64,000 nucleotides of DNA from Dichetophora obliterata (GCA_963920525.1 OY986438.1:95144557-95208556), one strand, 5' to 3'. Numbered from the stretch's first letter, positions 23,774-34,139 are shown. Program-made: numbers and translations. Notes: generated from the letters alone by a model not told the origin.

Positions 23774-24447
23774 GGCTGTGCAAATAATCGCTCTAGTTAC
23801 AATCGCCCAAAAGTACGAAAATGAACGATCGCCCAATAAACCGTCCAAATTTTTTGGGCGATTTTTTATTTCGGGTTTGGGCGATTGTTCGTTTTGTTTA
23901 TTTTTTGGGCGATTGTTCATAATGAAAAAACGCCTAAATTTCAAAGACTGAACAAAATTAATGAAAAAAATATTTCTTGGGCGATTATTCATCGCATATT
24001 TGGGCGCGATTGTACATTATGAATGAACGCCCAATTTTTGTTGGGCGATTATTCATTTAACGACTTGGGCGAAAGTTCGCATTTTTGGGCGATTGTAATG
24101 CTTGGTTTTCACTATGTCATTTTCAGTGGTCAGTTGTTGTCAATCAAATTGAAAGTGCCAACATGTTGACATTTTTTCTACATTTGGCAATCTTGGAAAA
24201 TTAAAAATAAATCACTTACTAAATAGAGCTATGCAGAAAATGCTATAGAGTTTTACTAAGGTGATATTTAAGGTGATACAATTTTATGTCATCATAAAAA
24301 TGACATAGTGAAAACCAAGCATTAGTCGTTTTTTTGGGTGATTTTACATTATGAACAAACGCCCAACTGTTTTTGGGTGATTGTTCACTTTTGGGCTTGG
24401 GCGATTGTAACTTGAGCGATTGTAAATTGTTTATTATTCGCACAGCC
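23774..24447. mobile_element. palindromic GGGCGATT element, copy B, both ends
   Basis: The left end GGCTGTGCAAATAATCGCTC and the reverse complement of the right end GGCTGTGCGAATAATAAACA share the terminal word GGCTGTGC and the subterminal AGTTACAATCGCYC. The interior is the same alternating array of GGGCGATT and AATCGCCC as in copy A, and the two copies line up over their left parts. A 225-bp MITE (24098-24322) was inserted into it. Family unknown to me; the inverted ends suggest a non-autonomous DNA transposon. Confidence 0.65.
24098..24322. mobile_element. 225-bp MITE with TA target, inside copy B
   Basis: Inverted ends of about 27 bp: ATGCTTGGTTTTCACTATGT followed by CATTT on the left, the complement on the right. 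TA flanks both sides (24096-24097, 24323-24324). The surrounding GGGCGATT array continues on either side. Tc1/mariner-type by target site. Confidence 0.8.
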
Positions 24448-25798
24448 ATCAAACTTTTATACAACACTAATGGGCGAATTTGAAGTTAATAATTCAACTG
24501 ATACTTGCACAAAACCCCAAAATATACCATCGATAAATATGTATAGCATTACGTGTTGTTTTGAAAAAAAAAAAATACTGCTGCAGAGTCATAAAAACAA
24601 ATTCTAAGAAATTCCAGATGTGTCAATGAGACAAAGTCCATGATCGTGGCCTGCTATAAATTTGGTTCATTATCTTAAAACCGTTAATATCTTTTGTTAT
24701 AGTGATGGGCGTCAGTCGGCGTTACTAATTATGTTAATGTAGTTAGTTCTCTAACTCATTCAATATTTATTAGAAATTTGTTCGCTAAAAATTGTATAAT
24801 GACTTTCTAAAATACACGAACCGGTCTGGTTGAGCGCTTACGGTTGGGAATTTTGTTTTTAAAGAATTTGCATATGATGTGAGAATATGATAATTATTAA
24901 TTTTTATTTTATTCTTATCAAATGACCTTCAGCACGTCAATAAAATATTATATGTATCTTAATAACGTGTGTTGGTAATAAGCTCAAAACTAAGAAATTT
25001 CAATAACATTGGCGCCACGAATAAAAGCTTTATGCGGCGTTTATATAGTAAATAACACTGTTAGCGAAAATGTTTTAATTAACAAAAAAATTTTATTGCT
25101 TAAGTTAACACATTTGCTGCTCTGTTTTTTTAATAGATTTACGGCGCAGACTCAACGCTGTGTTATTACTTTGTTTATGTCGGCAACCGGAAAATCATCT
25201 TTAAAGTTTTCGAGTTTAAACAAATATCAAACACTTTTATGTCTTAACAAAATTTTGAACAAAAAACATTTTAACAAGTTTAATTATTTTTTAATTTTTA
25301 ACTTAATTGGAATAGGATTACGACGAATTTCAACAACACGATTCATACATATATTGTTTAAAATTGGCAAATATGATATAATATAAAAAAACAACAACAG
25401 CAAAAAGTTTATTTGTTAAAACATGCAAATTCGACATTAAAAATAGTAAATCAACTGCAAATATGTGCATTAGGGCGGAGTGATTACCCGGTACAACAGT
25501 GAAAATGTACTTTTGAAATGACATAGCACAATTTGTAAATCTGGTCAAGTATAACGTGACACCATATTTGGAATTGCTAATACACCCCCAAAATTTCATT
25601 TTACCGTTAAAAAACCTATTTTTAGGTACTTGATGCGTTAAACAATCATTAACTCAGTAATATTTTTACCAATTTTCGATTTTAAAGCGGTTTCGGAAAG
25701 ATAAAAGAGAAAGCTTTAAAAATGTGCACATATCTTTAGAACTTTAAGAGGAAAGGTCAGGAAGGGAAAGGTAACATTTTTACCTTTTTTACCATTTT
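24448..25798. other. spacer, no gene seen
   Basis: An open frame at 25009-25386 has AT-biased composition and no recognisable motif; I do not call it a gene. Near 25480 the word GTGATTACCC might be the left end of the Harbinger-like element that follows (its complement GGGTAATCA occurs at 26791-26799). Confidence 0.4.
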
Positions 25799-26650
25799 TT
25801 AAAATTTGAGGATCATTACTGCCAAAGTTTTCTGAAAAGCTACAACTACAAACTTAATCTTTTTCTGAAAATAGACTTTATCTATACATTTAAAATCACT
25901 TTGACTGCCGTAACTTCCCACACTGACCGAAGTAAAAGTATATTTTGCATCGCACACTGCCATAAGGACAATACTAAAATACTTTTTGTAATTAAAATAC
26001 ATTGAACCCGAGTTTTTTGGGCACTTGATTGCGACATGCTTGCCATCGATTGCACCAACGCAGTGTGGAATATTCCACATATCATAAAAATCCTTTGAAA
26101 TATCTGCATACTGACTTTGAGTGGGTTCGCTGACGTATATGGGAGAAAGAACTTGCCACAACGTTTCACATGTCTCCAACACAATATTTCGCACAGTTGT
26201 CTTTCCCAATTTGTAACTCCAGGCTATGTTTTGAAAAGAGACTCCATGTGCTTAGTGCCTGCAATGCAATGAATTTTTAAATTACTTTATTTATATAAAA
26301 TATATATATGAAACTAAATGCTTACAAAATTGTCAAACAAAGACGCTCTTCAGGAGTTATTATTTGCCGCAGTTTTTGTAAATATACTCCAATTAATTTT
26401 AAGACCATATCAAAAATCTTTCGAGACATCCTGGTATGGATGAAAAAATGTTCGTCGTCCTTTTTTTATTTTTTGGAACATTTTTTTAAAGTACCCAGCA
26501 AGCACGCGGTCTTTATTTATGGCCGAACACCCCACCTACGCTTTCTTCGATTCACACTTTTTCTTTTTTTATAATATTTTCCTATTAATAAAAACATAGC
26601 ATCAACTATTTCGTCCTCTGAATCCATTAAATTTTCTTGATATACTTTAT
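25799..26650 (-). pseudogene. PIF/Harbinger-like transposase, truncated
   Basis: Catalytic nuclease of a HARBI1-type transposon. The start (MDSEDEIVDAMFLLIGKYYK, RRWGVRP) lies near 26625. The middle part (about 26560-26290) carries short pieces and stops. From about 26240 the frame reads QNIAWSYKLGKTTVRNIVLE, then NIPHCVGAIDGKHVAIKCP (first catalytic Asp) and FSIVLMAVCDAKYTFTSVSV with GSYGSQSD (second Asp). After that the sequence stops making sense and ends at 25799; the third acidic residue is missing. Family membership is secure, function is lost. Confidence 0.8.
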
Positions 26651-27009
26651 TTTTTAACCAACTATAAAATCTTATGTAAAAAAAACTACTGCCAACTTTG
26701 TGTACCTGACAGTCATTACGTTGCACTACGATTTCGGTAATCGTTCTTCCTTCAGTCAACGTCCCGCTACGCCACCTCACGTTACGCTTGGGTAATCAAG
26801 CCTTTAAATTCGCCGGGTAGGGTTAAGACTAATTGACAGGTGTTTAAATAGAAACATTTTAAATGCAAAAAATTTGTTTAAATTATTTTTTATGGCCGAT
26901 TGCTTTGTTAATTATTAAATCGCGGTAGTTATATGAAAAAAAAACACAAAATAAAAAATTATCTAAAATAATAATTTTATTTCAAGTTTCTGTTTTAAAA
27001 TAAACAAAT
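26651..27009. other. spacer, possible element end
   Basis: The word TTGGGTAATCAAGCC at 26789-26803 may mark the 5' end of the Harbinger-like element, pairing with GTGATTACCC near 25480. No gene seen in the remainder. Confidence 0.35.
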
Positions 27010-27590
27010 TTTACAACATTTTGGTACCGCAGCAAGATCATCCAAAGGTTTGCTTGGTGGTGGAATTTTGTATTCCGTCTCTGGAGTCTCGTAGATTTTC
27101 TCCTTCTTGTGCTCAACAACAGAAACATTATCTGGCAATGGTTTCTTGTACCATCATCAGACCATCGACGAACTTTATATATATTGCACGTTGACCACGC
27201 AACTTGTCAGAGACTACATCCTCACAACCCTTTACTCCAGACTCCATAATAAAACGGAGCACACCATAGCAAGCACGACGCACAGCCAATCCACCGGTAA
27301 GTTTGTAGCGCAGCGACTCGGCTTGAGCAATGGCGAAAAGACCACAGGTCGCGACTTTCTAGGCATTCAAGTCAATATAGCCGGGTTAAAAATTGAAACG
27401 CTTCTGTACCATTGCAGTTAAAAACTCTCTAATGAGACGTCCCTTCTCTGCCAAAGGACGTCTCATTCGTGAACTGTGACACGCACCTCAACTTCGGAGT
27501 AACCATTTTCAGTAAGTTTTCGAGTGAGGAACTCGTTCAATTCAGCCTGTAACAAGCCATCGGCAACAAACTTGCGTTTTTTGATATTGT
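27010..27590 (-). pseudogene. RpS3: retropseudogene of ribosomal protein S3
   Basis: The minus strand encodes pieces of cytosolic ribosomal protein uS3 (RpS3), a small-subunit protein at the mRNA entry channel. In order: [19 protein letters not shown] (N-terminus), [71 protein letters not shown], then, after a gap of about 60 residues, [20 protein letters not shown] and PPPSKPLDDL (C-terminus). It has frame changes, in-frame stops after the N-terminal block and within the RNA-binding core, and at least two deletions. No intron is seen between blocks, so a processed copy made by LINE machinery is likely. The functional gene must lie elsewhere. Confidence 0.88.
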
Positions 27591-28261
27591 GGAGATAATT
27601 TTTGTTTTGCAATGTCAATTTTTAATATTTTCACAGCTTACACAGAACGTAGTTAAAAAAATAAATTATAAAAGCAAAGAATTTGTTTCAAATATATATT
27701 ATTATTAAAATCAAAAACTTGACACTCAAATTGTCAAAACTAAGTTCTATTTTTTGATGTGAAGAAATAAAAAGAGCGTCAAACCGAGTTTTAAGATTGC
27801 TAGACTTCCGATTTCGGGGTTCCAGCTAAAACTCAGTATCAGCTAGAACCGAGTTTCAAATTGAAGTTTTTCTGCCTTAGATCTCTGTGAAAAAATGAGT
27901 TAGTACTCGGGAGAGAACTAAAAACAGGTCTAATACTCGGTCTAGCATTAAAACTCTGTGAAGAAATCGGCCGTAAGCGTACTGGACGATTGAGTCTCCG
28001 TCCCGATTTTTTTGCTTATGTCCCTTTTTTTTTTGTAAAATCCCGATTTTGAAAAAAAAAACCTGGCAGCCCTATGTACCGTCCTCATTTCTCACTATCA
28101 AACTCGGCTTGCGTTCAAGAAAACTTGCCTTGTTGCATTTTAAGCCCACAATTGTGGGTTCTTGTCCTTTAATTTCAATATTTTCCACAATTAACTCTTG
28201 GGTTTCTATGTTTAGTTTCCATAATTCTTAAATGTAGTAAAGAGCAAAGAAAGTGAAAAAA
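27591..28261. other. spacer with a weak inverted-repeat element
   Basis: At 27783-27962 the left word GAGTTTTAAGATTGCTAGAC and the right word GTCTAGCATTAAAACTC are inverted, with further ACTCGG and CCGAGT words between; it may be a MITE of about 180 bp. Nothing else recognised. Confidence 0.4.
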
Positions 28262-28338
28262 ACCACGACCGAACCCAGACTCGAACCGGGAACGTCTGTG
28301 TTGATAGTCTAGCGCACTCTCCACTAGACTACACAGGC
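28262..28338 (-). ncRNA. tRNA-like sequence, probably the head of a SINE
   Basis: Read leftwards it has a perfect RNA polymerase III A box (TAGTCTAGTGG), a B box with one mismatch (GGTTCGAGTCT) 34 bases later, a T-arm CCCGG-TTCGAGT-CTGGG, and a run of seven T just after. The acceptor ends do not pair and no anticodon stem forms, so it is not a working tRNA. A tRNA-derived SINE head or tRNA pseudogene fits best. Confidence 0.55.
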
Positions 28339-28792
28339 GAATAGTTAACAGCAATCGCAACTTTGAACAGTTGCAAAATTATTACCTTGGCTAACATTTT
28401 GCAAGTATGATTTGAAAACACTTACTTAAAGCAAGTCTTTCCAAGTATTATTGTACAACACTTACTTTTTGTTTTTTACACAATAATTCTACAAAGCAAC
28501 TTGGAAATTTATTACCTAAGCAAGTGTTTTACAAGCGTGCTTGGAAAAGGCTTGGTTTTTGCATTGTATGTAAGCTTAATCCAATCACTATTTCTAAATG
28601 GCTGATCAGATTCTGATTTTCTTCAGAAAGAAAAAATGTGTTTTTTACGTTTTTGACGATAACGTTGAAAAATTTAAGGGAAAAATCTTGTTATTTTAGT
28701 CAATACCGCTTTGTTTTAGATTTTAAGAAAGTAAAAAAAAACATATTAATATACTGCAAAAATAAATTATTAAATTTGTTAAAATATAAAAA
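28339..28792. other. AT-rich spacer
   Basis: Words such as GCAAGTRTTNTACAA and CTTGGAAA recur (28395-28555), hinting at an inverted or tandem arrangement, but I cannot define an element. No gene seen. Confidence 0.4.
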
Positions 28793-28968
28793 AAAACTAT
28801 TTAACAAAAAAAAAACCAACTTCAAAACGACTACAAAGTAAAAAATAATTTTAAATTACTCTTCACATTAATTCTTGGTCAAATTTTGTAATTTATTTAT
28901 ACATATTATTAAATTGGAAATTTTATTATTATATATTTTTTCTATTTTGTATTAGTATCATAAATATA
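28793..28968. repeat. left arm of a 175-bp inverted repeat pair
   Basis: Reads AACCAACTTCAAAACGACTA, CAAAGTAAAAAATAATTTTA, TTACTCTTCACATTAATTCT, TTGGTCAAATTTTG and on to ATTAGTATCATAA. The reverse complement recurs at 31338-31510 with few differences. The arms enclose 2.37 kb containing Helitron sequence. Confidence 0.8.
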
Positions 28969-28972
28969 TTAA

Positions 28973-29074
28973 TTTCTCCATGATTATAAAACCTTTAAAG
29001 CCGGACCGTTTATTTTATAAAAGTCTGATTATATAAGCGCTGACTTTAAAGGTTTTATATTCATGGAGAAATAA
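28973..29074. mobile_element. hairpin element of about 100 bp
   Basis: Left TTTCTCCATGATTATAAAAC plus CTTTAAAG and right complement (CTTTAAAGGTTTTATATTCATGGAGAAA, split 29043-29074) form an inverted repeat around GGACCG and AGCGCTGA. Small MITE or stem-loop. Confidence 0.55.
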
Positions 29075-29084
29075 ATATATCTAT

Positions 29085-29485
29085 ATAAATAAATAAAAAT
29101 CAAATGTCGTTCGTTGGTAATTGCATCAGTTGAGAACGGCTGAACCGATTTGGATAATTTTTTTTTAAAATGTTCGTAATAGTCCAACTTAGGTTTTTAC
29201 GGAAAGAAAAATTGACCACGCCCACTTTGCGCCCACTTTTTTTGATTTATCTAAAATCGGAAAACGGCTGGACCGATTTGGATAATTTTTTTTTAATGTT
29301 CATAGTAATCCAATTTAAGTTTTGTCGGAAAGAAAAATTGACCACGCCCACTTTTTTCAATTTATCTAAAATCGGAAAACGGCTGGACCGATTTGGATAA
29401 TTTTTTTTCAAATGTTCGTAGTAATCCAATTTAAGTGTTTACTGAAAGAAAAATTGACCACGCCCTGTGACCGACTGTTTTGATA
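29085..29485 (+). mobile_element. Helentron 5' fragment with three tandem units of about 116-125 bp
   Basis: Starts with TATATAAATAAATAAAAATC and TCGTTCGTTGG like a Helentron 5' end. Then the block AACGGCTGRACCGATTTGGA, TAATTTTTTTT, AGTCCAA or AATCCAATTTAAG, GAAAGAAAAATTGACCACGC, CCACTTT recurs three times (starts near 29136, 29261 and 29377). No 3' end of its own; the next Helitron begins at 29486. Confidence 0.6.
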
Positions 29486-31337
29486 TCTATATATATAAAA
29501 TTAAGTGGCAAAACTTCCTGTTCGCATACTCCTCCTAGACGGCTTGCCCGATTTCAATAAAATTTTCAGGGGTGATTGGGGTCTGTGTGGAGGGTGCACA
29601 TAAGAAATTGCATGTGTATATTTGCAGGTTTTGTACCACACCCCCTTTTGTCGCCCACAAATCAATAAAAATGCTGTATTTAATACGGTTTTGGTCGTAT
29701 GAAATTAAAATTTGGTAAATAAGTTCGTATGATAACTATAATTAACTTTGAAAAAATGGGCGTGGTCACAATTCATCTACGCCTACTTTAAAGAAAATAT
29801 CAAAATACTTCGAAACCATTGGTCCGATTGAGCTCAAATTTTGTAAGTACGCTTTGCTTTGAGTACGAGATGGTTTAAGGGGCAATGCCACACCCCCTTT
29901 TACCTCCCACATATAAATAAAAAATTGTTGTTATCGAATAGCTTTAGTTAGAGTTATGGGTCGCACAGCTTAGAAATTCGGTATTCGACCACAATTTAGA
30001 CGTACCGTTTCTGTGATGAAATTTTATGGGAGTGGACAAGGGGGAGGGGCACCTCCGATACAACCCAAATTTTTGATATCGAATAGCTTTGAAGTTATAG
30101 GAATTCATCTTTGGAATTCAGTTTTTGACCTCAATTTACACATTTCAATGGCAGTTTCAATGGTTTTATTTTATGGGCGTTGGACAGGGAGGCGTGACAT
30201 CTCCCTTACAACCCAAATTTGCGATATCGTATTGCTTTGAAGTTATAGGTTGACAGCGTAAGAATTCGGTATTCGACCTAAATTTATACATGCATTTTCA
30301 ATACTTACATTTTGTCGTCGTAGGGCAAAGGGGAGTGGCACTTCCCATACATCCCAACTTTGTGCTATCAAATAGTTTTAGAGTTATAAGTCGTACAACG
30401 CCAAAATTCAGTATTCGACCTCAATATACACATGCAGTTTCATTGATTCAATCTATGTTCATTGGTAAGAGGGGCGTGGCACCTCCCATTTAACGTAAAT
30501 TTGCGATATTGAATATCAGCGTCAGAATTCAGTATTCGGCCCCAATTTATACATGCAGTTTCATTAATTACATTTTATGGGCGTACGACAAGGCTAATGC
30601 GTGAAACCTCCTATTTAACCCAAATTAGAGATATCAAATAGCATTGGGGTTATAGGTCTCACAGCTTTGGAATTCAGTATTGGACCTCAATGTACACATG
30701 CAGTTTCATTGATTACATTTTATGAGCGTTGATCAAGGGGGAGTGGCACCTCCCATACAACGAAAATTTGTGATATCGAATAGCTTTGTAGTTCAAGGTC
30801 GCACAGCGTCGGAACTCAGTATTCGACCAAAATTTACGCTTGCAGATTTACTGATAAAATTTTTTAGAGTTTGTCGGGGGGGCGTGACACCTCCAATTTA
30901 ACCCAAATTTGCGATATCGAATAGATTTGGAGTTATAGGTAACTCAGCCTCAAAATTCAGTATTCGACCTCAATGTACTCATGCAGTTTCATTGCTAAAA
31001 TTTTATGGGCGTAGGGAAAAGGAGAGTGGCACCTCCCATACAATCAAAATTTGTGCTATCGAATAGTTTTGGAGTTATATGTCGCACAGTTTTGGAATTC
31101 GGTATTCGACCTCCATGTAGACATCCAGTTTAATTGATTACATTCTATTAGCGGTGATGAAGAGAGATTGGCACTTCCTATACAACCCAAATTTGTTATA
31201 TCGAATAGCTTTGTGGATATAGGTCGCACAGTCTCAGAATTCAGTATTTGACCTCAATTTAGACATGCTGTTTAACTGATAACATTTTATGGGCGTTTGA
31301 ATAGGGAGAGTGGCAGCAACGCGCCGGGTTTCAGCTA
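29486..31337 (+). mobile_element. Helentron-type Helitron with internal minisatellite
   Basis: 5' end TCTATATATATAAAATTAAG and 3' end AACGCGCCGGGTTTCAGCTAG (31317-31337) terminating in CTAG before T, the Helitron CTRR end. Between 29990 and 31320 lies a minisatellite of nine or ten diverged units of about 140-147 bp (landmarks CAACCCAAATTT, GATATCGAATAGCTTT, GGAGTTATAGGTCGCACAG, AATTCAGTATTCGACC, CATGCAGTTTCATTGAT, TTTTATGGGCGT). No Rep/helicase gene, so non-autonomous. The same 3' end and units occur in the Helitron that hosts the errantivirus. Confidence 0.72.
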
Positions 31338-31510
31338 GTTTATGATAATAATAGAAAATAGAAAAAAATGTATAGTAATAAGATTTCCAATTTATTAATA
31401 TGTATAAATAAATGAAAAAATTTGACCAAGAATTAATGTGAAGAGTAATTTAAAATTATTTTTTACTTTGTAGTGGTTTTGAAGTTGGTTTTTTTTTTTT
31501 GTTAAAAAGT
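31338..31510. repeat. right arm of the inverted repeat pair
   Basis: Reverse complement of 28793-28968, beginning directly after the CTAG end of the Helitron. The arms could be the long terminal inverted repeats of an older element into which the Helitron material was inserted, or a foldback structure. Beyond 31510 similarity to the left arm ends. Confidence 0.8.
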
Positions 31511-31554
31511 TTTTATTTCTTCCTTTTTAGAGATTATGATAACAGTTTTCCCAT

Positions 31555-32340
31555 TCTTGTAACGAATTTTTGTACCCTAGTTTCAACATTAACTGAGAAA
31601 CATTAGTAATGCCCACTTTATTGACCGTAAATTTTCTTAATTATGCCTACCCCTGTACCTAATTTCAGTACCCTAGTGTCAATATAATTCAAGTTATGGT
31701 GTTTTTATAATATTTCCACGCCTTTGTCGAGGAACGCCCACTTTTTTGACCGTGATTTGTAATAATTGTTCCAATCCCTGTACCAATTTCCAGTACCCAA
31801 GTATCAATATTAACTGAGATACAGTATTTTTCTTATATTGCCACGCCCTTTTGTCCAACAACGCCTACTTTCTTCACAGTAAATTTTCATAATTATGCCT
31901 ACCCCTGTACCTAATTTCAGTACCCTAGTGTCAATATTATTCGAGTTACAGCGTTTTTATTATATTGCCACGCCCTTTATCCAATTACGCTCACATTTTC
32001 GACCATAATTTGTAATATTTGCTCCTAACGCTGTACCAATTTCTAGTACCCTAGTGTCAGTATTAACTGAGATACAGTATTTTCAACAACGCCCACTTTA
32101 TTCACAGTACATTATTATAATTTTGCCTACCCCTGCACCTAATTTCAGTATCCTAGTGTCAATATTATTTGAGTTACAGAATTTTTCTAATATTGCCACG
32201 CCCTTTATCGAATAACGCCCACTTTTTTGAACATAACTTTTAATAATTGTGCCAACCCCGTACTAAATTTCAGTACTCTAGTGTTAATATTATTCGATAT
32301 AGAAAGTGTTTCTGGTATTGCCACGCCACTGTGTCGAATG
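31555..32340. repeat. minisatellite with alternating unit types
   Basis: Units of about 120-130 bp in two alternating versions. One version carries CCCCTGTACCTAATTTCAGT and ACCCTAGTGTCAATAT (near 31650, 31905, 32134). The other carries CTGTACCAATTTCYAGTACCC (near 31775, 32025). ACGCCCACTTT and TTGCCACGCCCTTT separate them. The true period is thus a dimer of about 250 bp, repeated three times. Confidence 0.7.
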
Positions 32341-32419
32341 CCGCCCGTTTTTTTAGACGGGCACCTCCGCGTCTGATATCTCTATCTGTTGACAAAGAAT
32401 TGTGGCAATCCGGCAAGTA

Positions 32420-33362
32420 CAGGGTTGTCCATATTCGAAGCGCCCATTTTATTTTTAAATAAATCAAAGAAACCACAATTTTTTGTCTGTTCGTCATGAA
32501 TATCATTTAATTGGGTTCAAGTAAATTTGCTTACATTATTTCTTGAATATGATATCTCGTAAATGGTCGCCATTGGCCTCTACGACATATTGTGCCCGTT
32601 TTGCAGCATTTTCCATGGTTTTCTTCAACATTTCGATGGGAATGGCGGTTATTTCTTGACGGATGTTGGTTTTCAGCTCTTCTAGGGTCTTTGGCTTGTT
32701 GACGTAAACCTTTGATTTCAAATAACCCCACAAAAAGAAGTCTGGAGGCGTTAAATCTGGTGATCTTGGCGGCCAATCGAAATCACCATTTTTTGACATC
32801 AAACGGCCAGGGAACAATTGCTTCAAAAAATCGATTGTAGTGCGGCTTATGTGTGGTGGCGCGCCGTCTTGTTGAAACCAGTAGTGCCTGATACGCTTTC
32901 GACGAACGATTGGCATGAAAAAATTGTCTATCATATCGCGATAACGCTCCTGATTGACAGTAACTCTGTGGCCATTATCATCTTCGAAAAAGAACGGCCC
33001 AATGAGCATTTTAGCACAAACGCCGCACCAAACAGTGACTTTTGCATCGTGAAGAGGTACCTCTTGAATCTCTTGTGGATTTTTAGTGGCATAAATACGG
33101 CAATTTTGTTTGTTTACCGTTCCGTTCAACTGAAAATGAGCTTCATCGCTCATTTTTTGAAAGCACGTTGAGTTTTCACTATTGACTTGTTTTGTTGAAT
33201 GTAAATTTCAACAATTTTAGAGCGTTCGCGTGGCATGTACTGTTCCATTGTAAACATTTGCTTGGAATGACGCTTCAAACGCGGTATGTCATTAGTCGAT
33301 TTGGCATCACTGCGGAAAGTTACAGTGTTGCCAGATGGGCGCTTCGAATATGGACAACCCTG
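32420..33362 (-). mobile_element. rosa-type mariner with perfect ends, internally deleted
   Basis: The 943-bp element lies between TA dinucleotides. Including the TA, the ends form a perfect 30-bp inverted repeat (32418-32447 and 33335-33364) starting TACAGGGTTGTCCATATTCG. It carries a transposase with a DD41D spacing, the hallmark of the rosa subfamily first described from a Ceratitis fruit fly. The flanking sequence (AATCCGGCAAG ... CTTTAGGAGTC) belongs to one older repeat now split by it. Perfect ends with a damaged interior suggest a recent jump with help from an intact copy elsewhere. Confidence 0.85.
32536..33248 (-). pseudogene. rosa-type mariner transposase, internal deletion
   Basis: Cut-and-paste transposase. 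The first part (33248 down to 33150, MEQYMPRERSKIVEIYIQQN ... TQRAFKK) is the beginning of the N-terminal helix-turn-helix. The second part (33153 down to 32536, 205 codons) begins MSDEAHFQLNG (first Asp), continues through VWCGVCAKMLIGPFFFED, has YWFQQDGAPPH (second Asp) and WPPRSPDLTPPDFFLWGYLK (third Asp, 41 residues after the second), and ends HLRDIIFKK at the natural stop. Compared with the usual length of about 340-350 residues roughly 100 are missing at the join, and the two parts overlap by 4 bases in different frames. The catalytic part is open and well kept. Confidence 0.85.
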
Positions 33363-33364
33363 TA

Positions 33365-34139
33365 CTTTAGGAGTCATCGATGTACATACATTAAAAAAAA
33401 AACCAACCAACTTGAGAACCTACACCTTTTTGAAGTCGGTTAAAAAGGTACTTTCTAGTGTTGGTGAAAATATATGTAACCAATAATAATTCGCGTGCAT
33501 TGTGATGATTATTAATTATCCAATCCCAATTATCCAAGCCCAATTATCTATTATTAAAAAAGCAAATAAATCTTTTGATTGTTTTCAAAAAAAAAAATTG
33601 TTCTACCAAGCAGCATTTTCAATGGCCGCATTCTAGCCGAAAAAGTGCTCAAGTAGCGAAGTAGCATAAAATATTTTCGCTATATAAATTGTGACATCTC
33701 AAGGAACATGTTCTGTGAGAGCATACCATTCAGCCCGAAAGTTGTGGAACAGTTCTTTCCGCTGAATGCAGGCAATGTTTTATTTCTGTTTATGCGTGTG
33801 CTTACTTGTACCAAAAGAGATGACGCTTAAGCTGCGTTGCTTGGTCATGCTTGATTTATTGAGTTTTCTTAAATTATTGAAATTGTTTTCTTTTAACAAA
33901 AATCATACGAATAAAAATTTATGCACAAGTACTTACAGAAATGCACGGAGCCAATCCCTAAATGTTGCTTCCTTCATTTCAGATTTGGAAACACTTAAAA
34001 AGTAACACACAAACTAGGCAATAAAGCATTAATAATAGAAACAGAAGTACATTACATTAAATTCAATTTGTTGAAATAACTATGTATTAATTCTAAATAA
34101 AATTATAAATAATATGTATTAATTCTTTTAGTGTCATCA
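33365..34139. other. flank of an insect repeat, spacer
   Basis: On the minus strand 33442 to 33385 reads TTAACCGACTTCAAAAAGG, AGGTTCTCAAGTTGG and a T-run, a terminal segment common to dispersed repeats in many insects. No gene seen in the remainder. Confidence 0.5.

Noticed and set aside
23259..24447. CRISPR-like array
   Set aside because: The GGGCGATT words are in both orientations with irregular spacing, and the sequence is eukaryotic with transposon ends.
25009..25386. Possible 125-codon gene
   Set aside because: Composition is that of the AT-rich spacer, no domain or motif is visible, and it does not start at a convincing context.
25480..26803. Full boundaries of the Harbinger-like element around 25.8-26.65 kb
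   Set aside because: GTGATTACCC and GGGTAATCA pair over only about nine bases and no 3-bp duplication could be shown, so only the transposase remnant is annotated.
28262..28338. Functional tRNA gene
   Set aside because: Acceptor ends do not pair and no anticodon stem forms.
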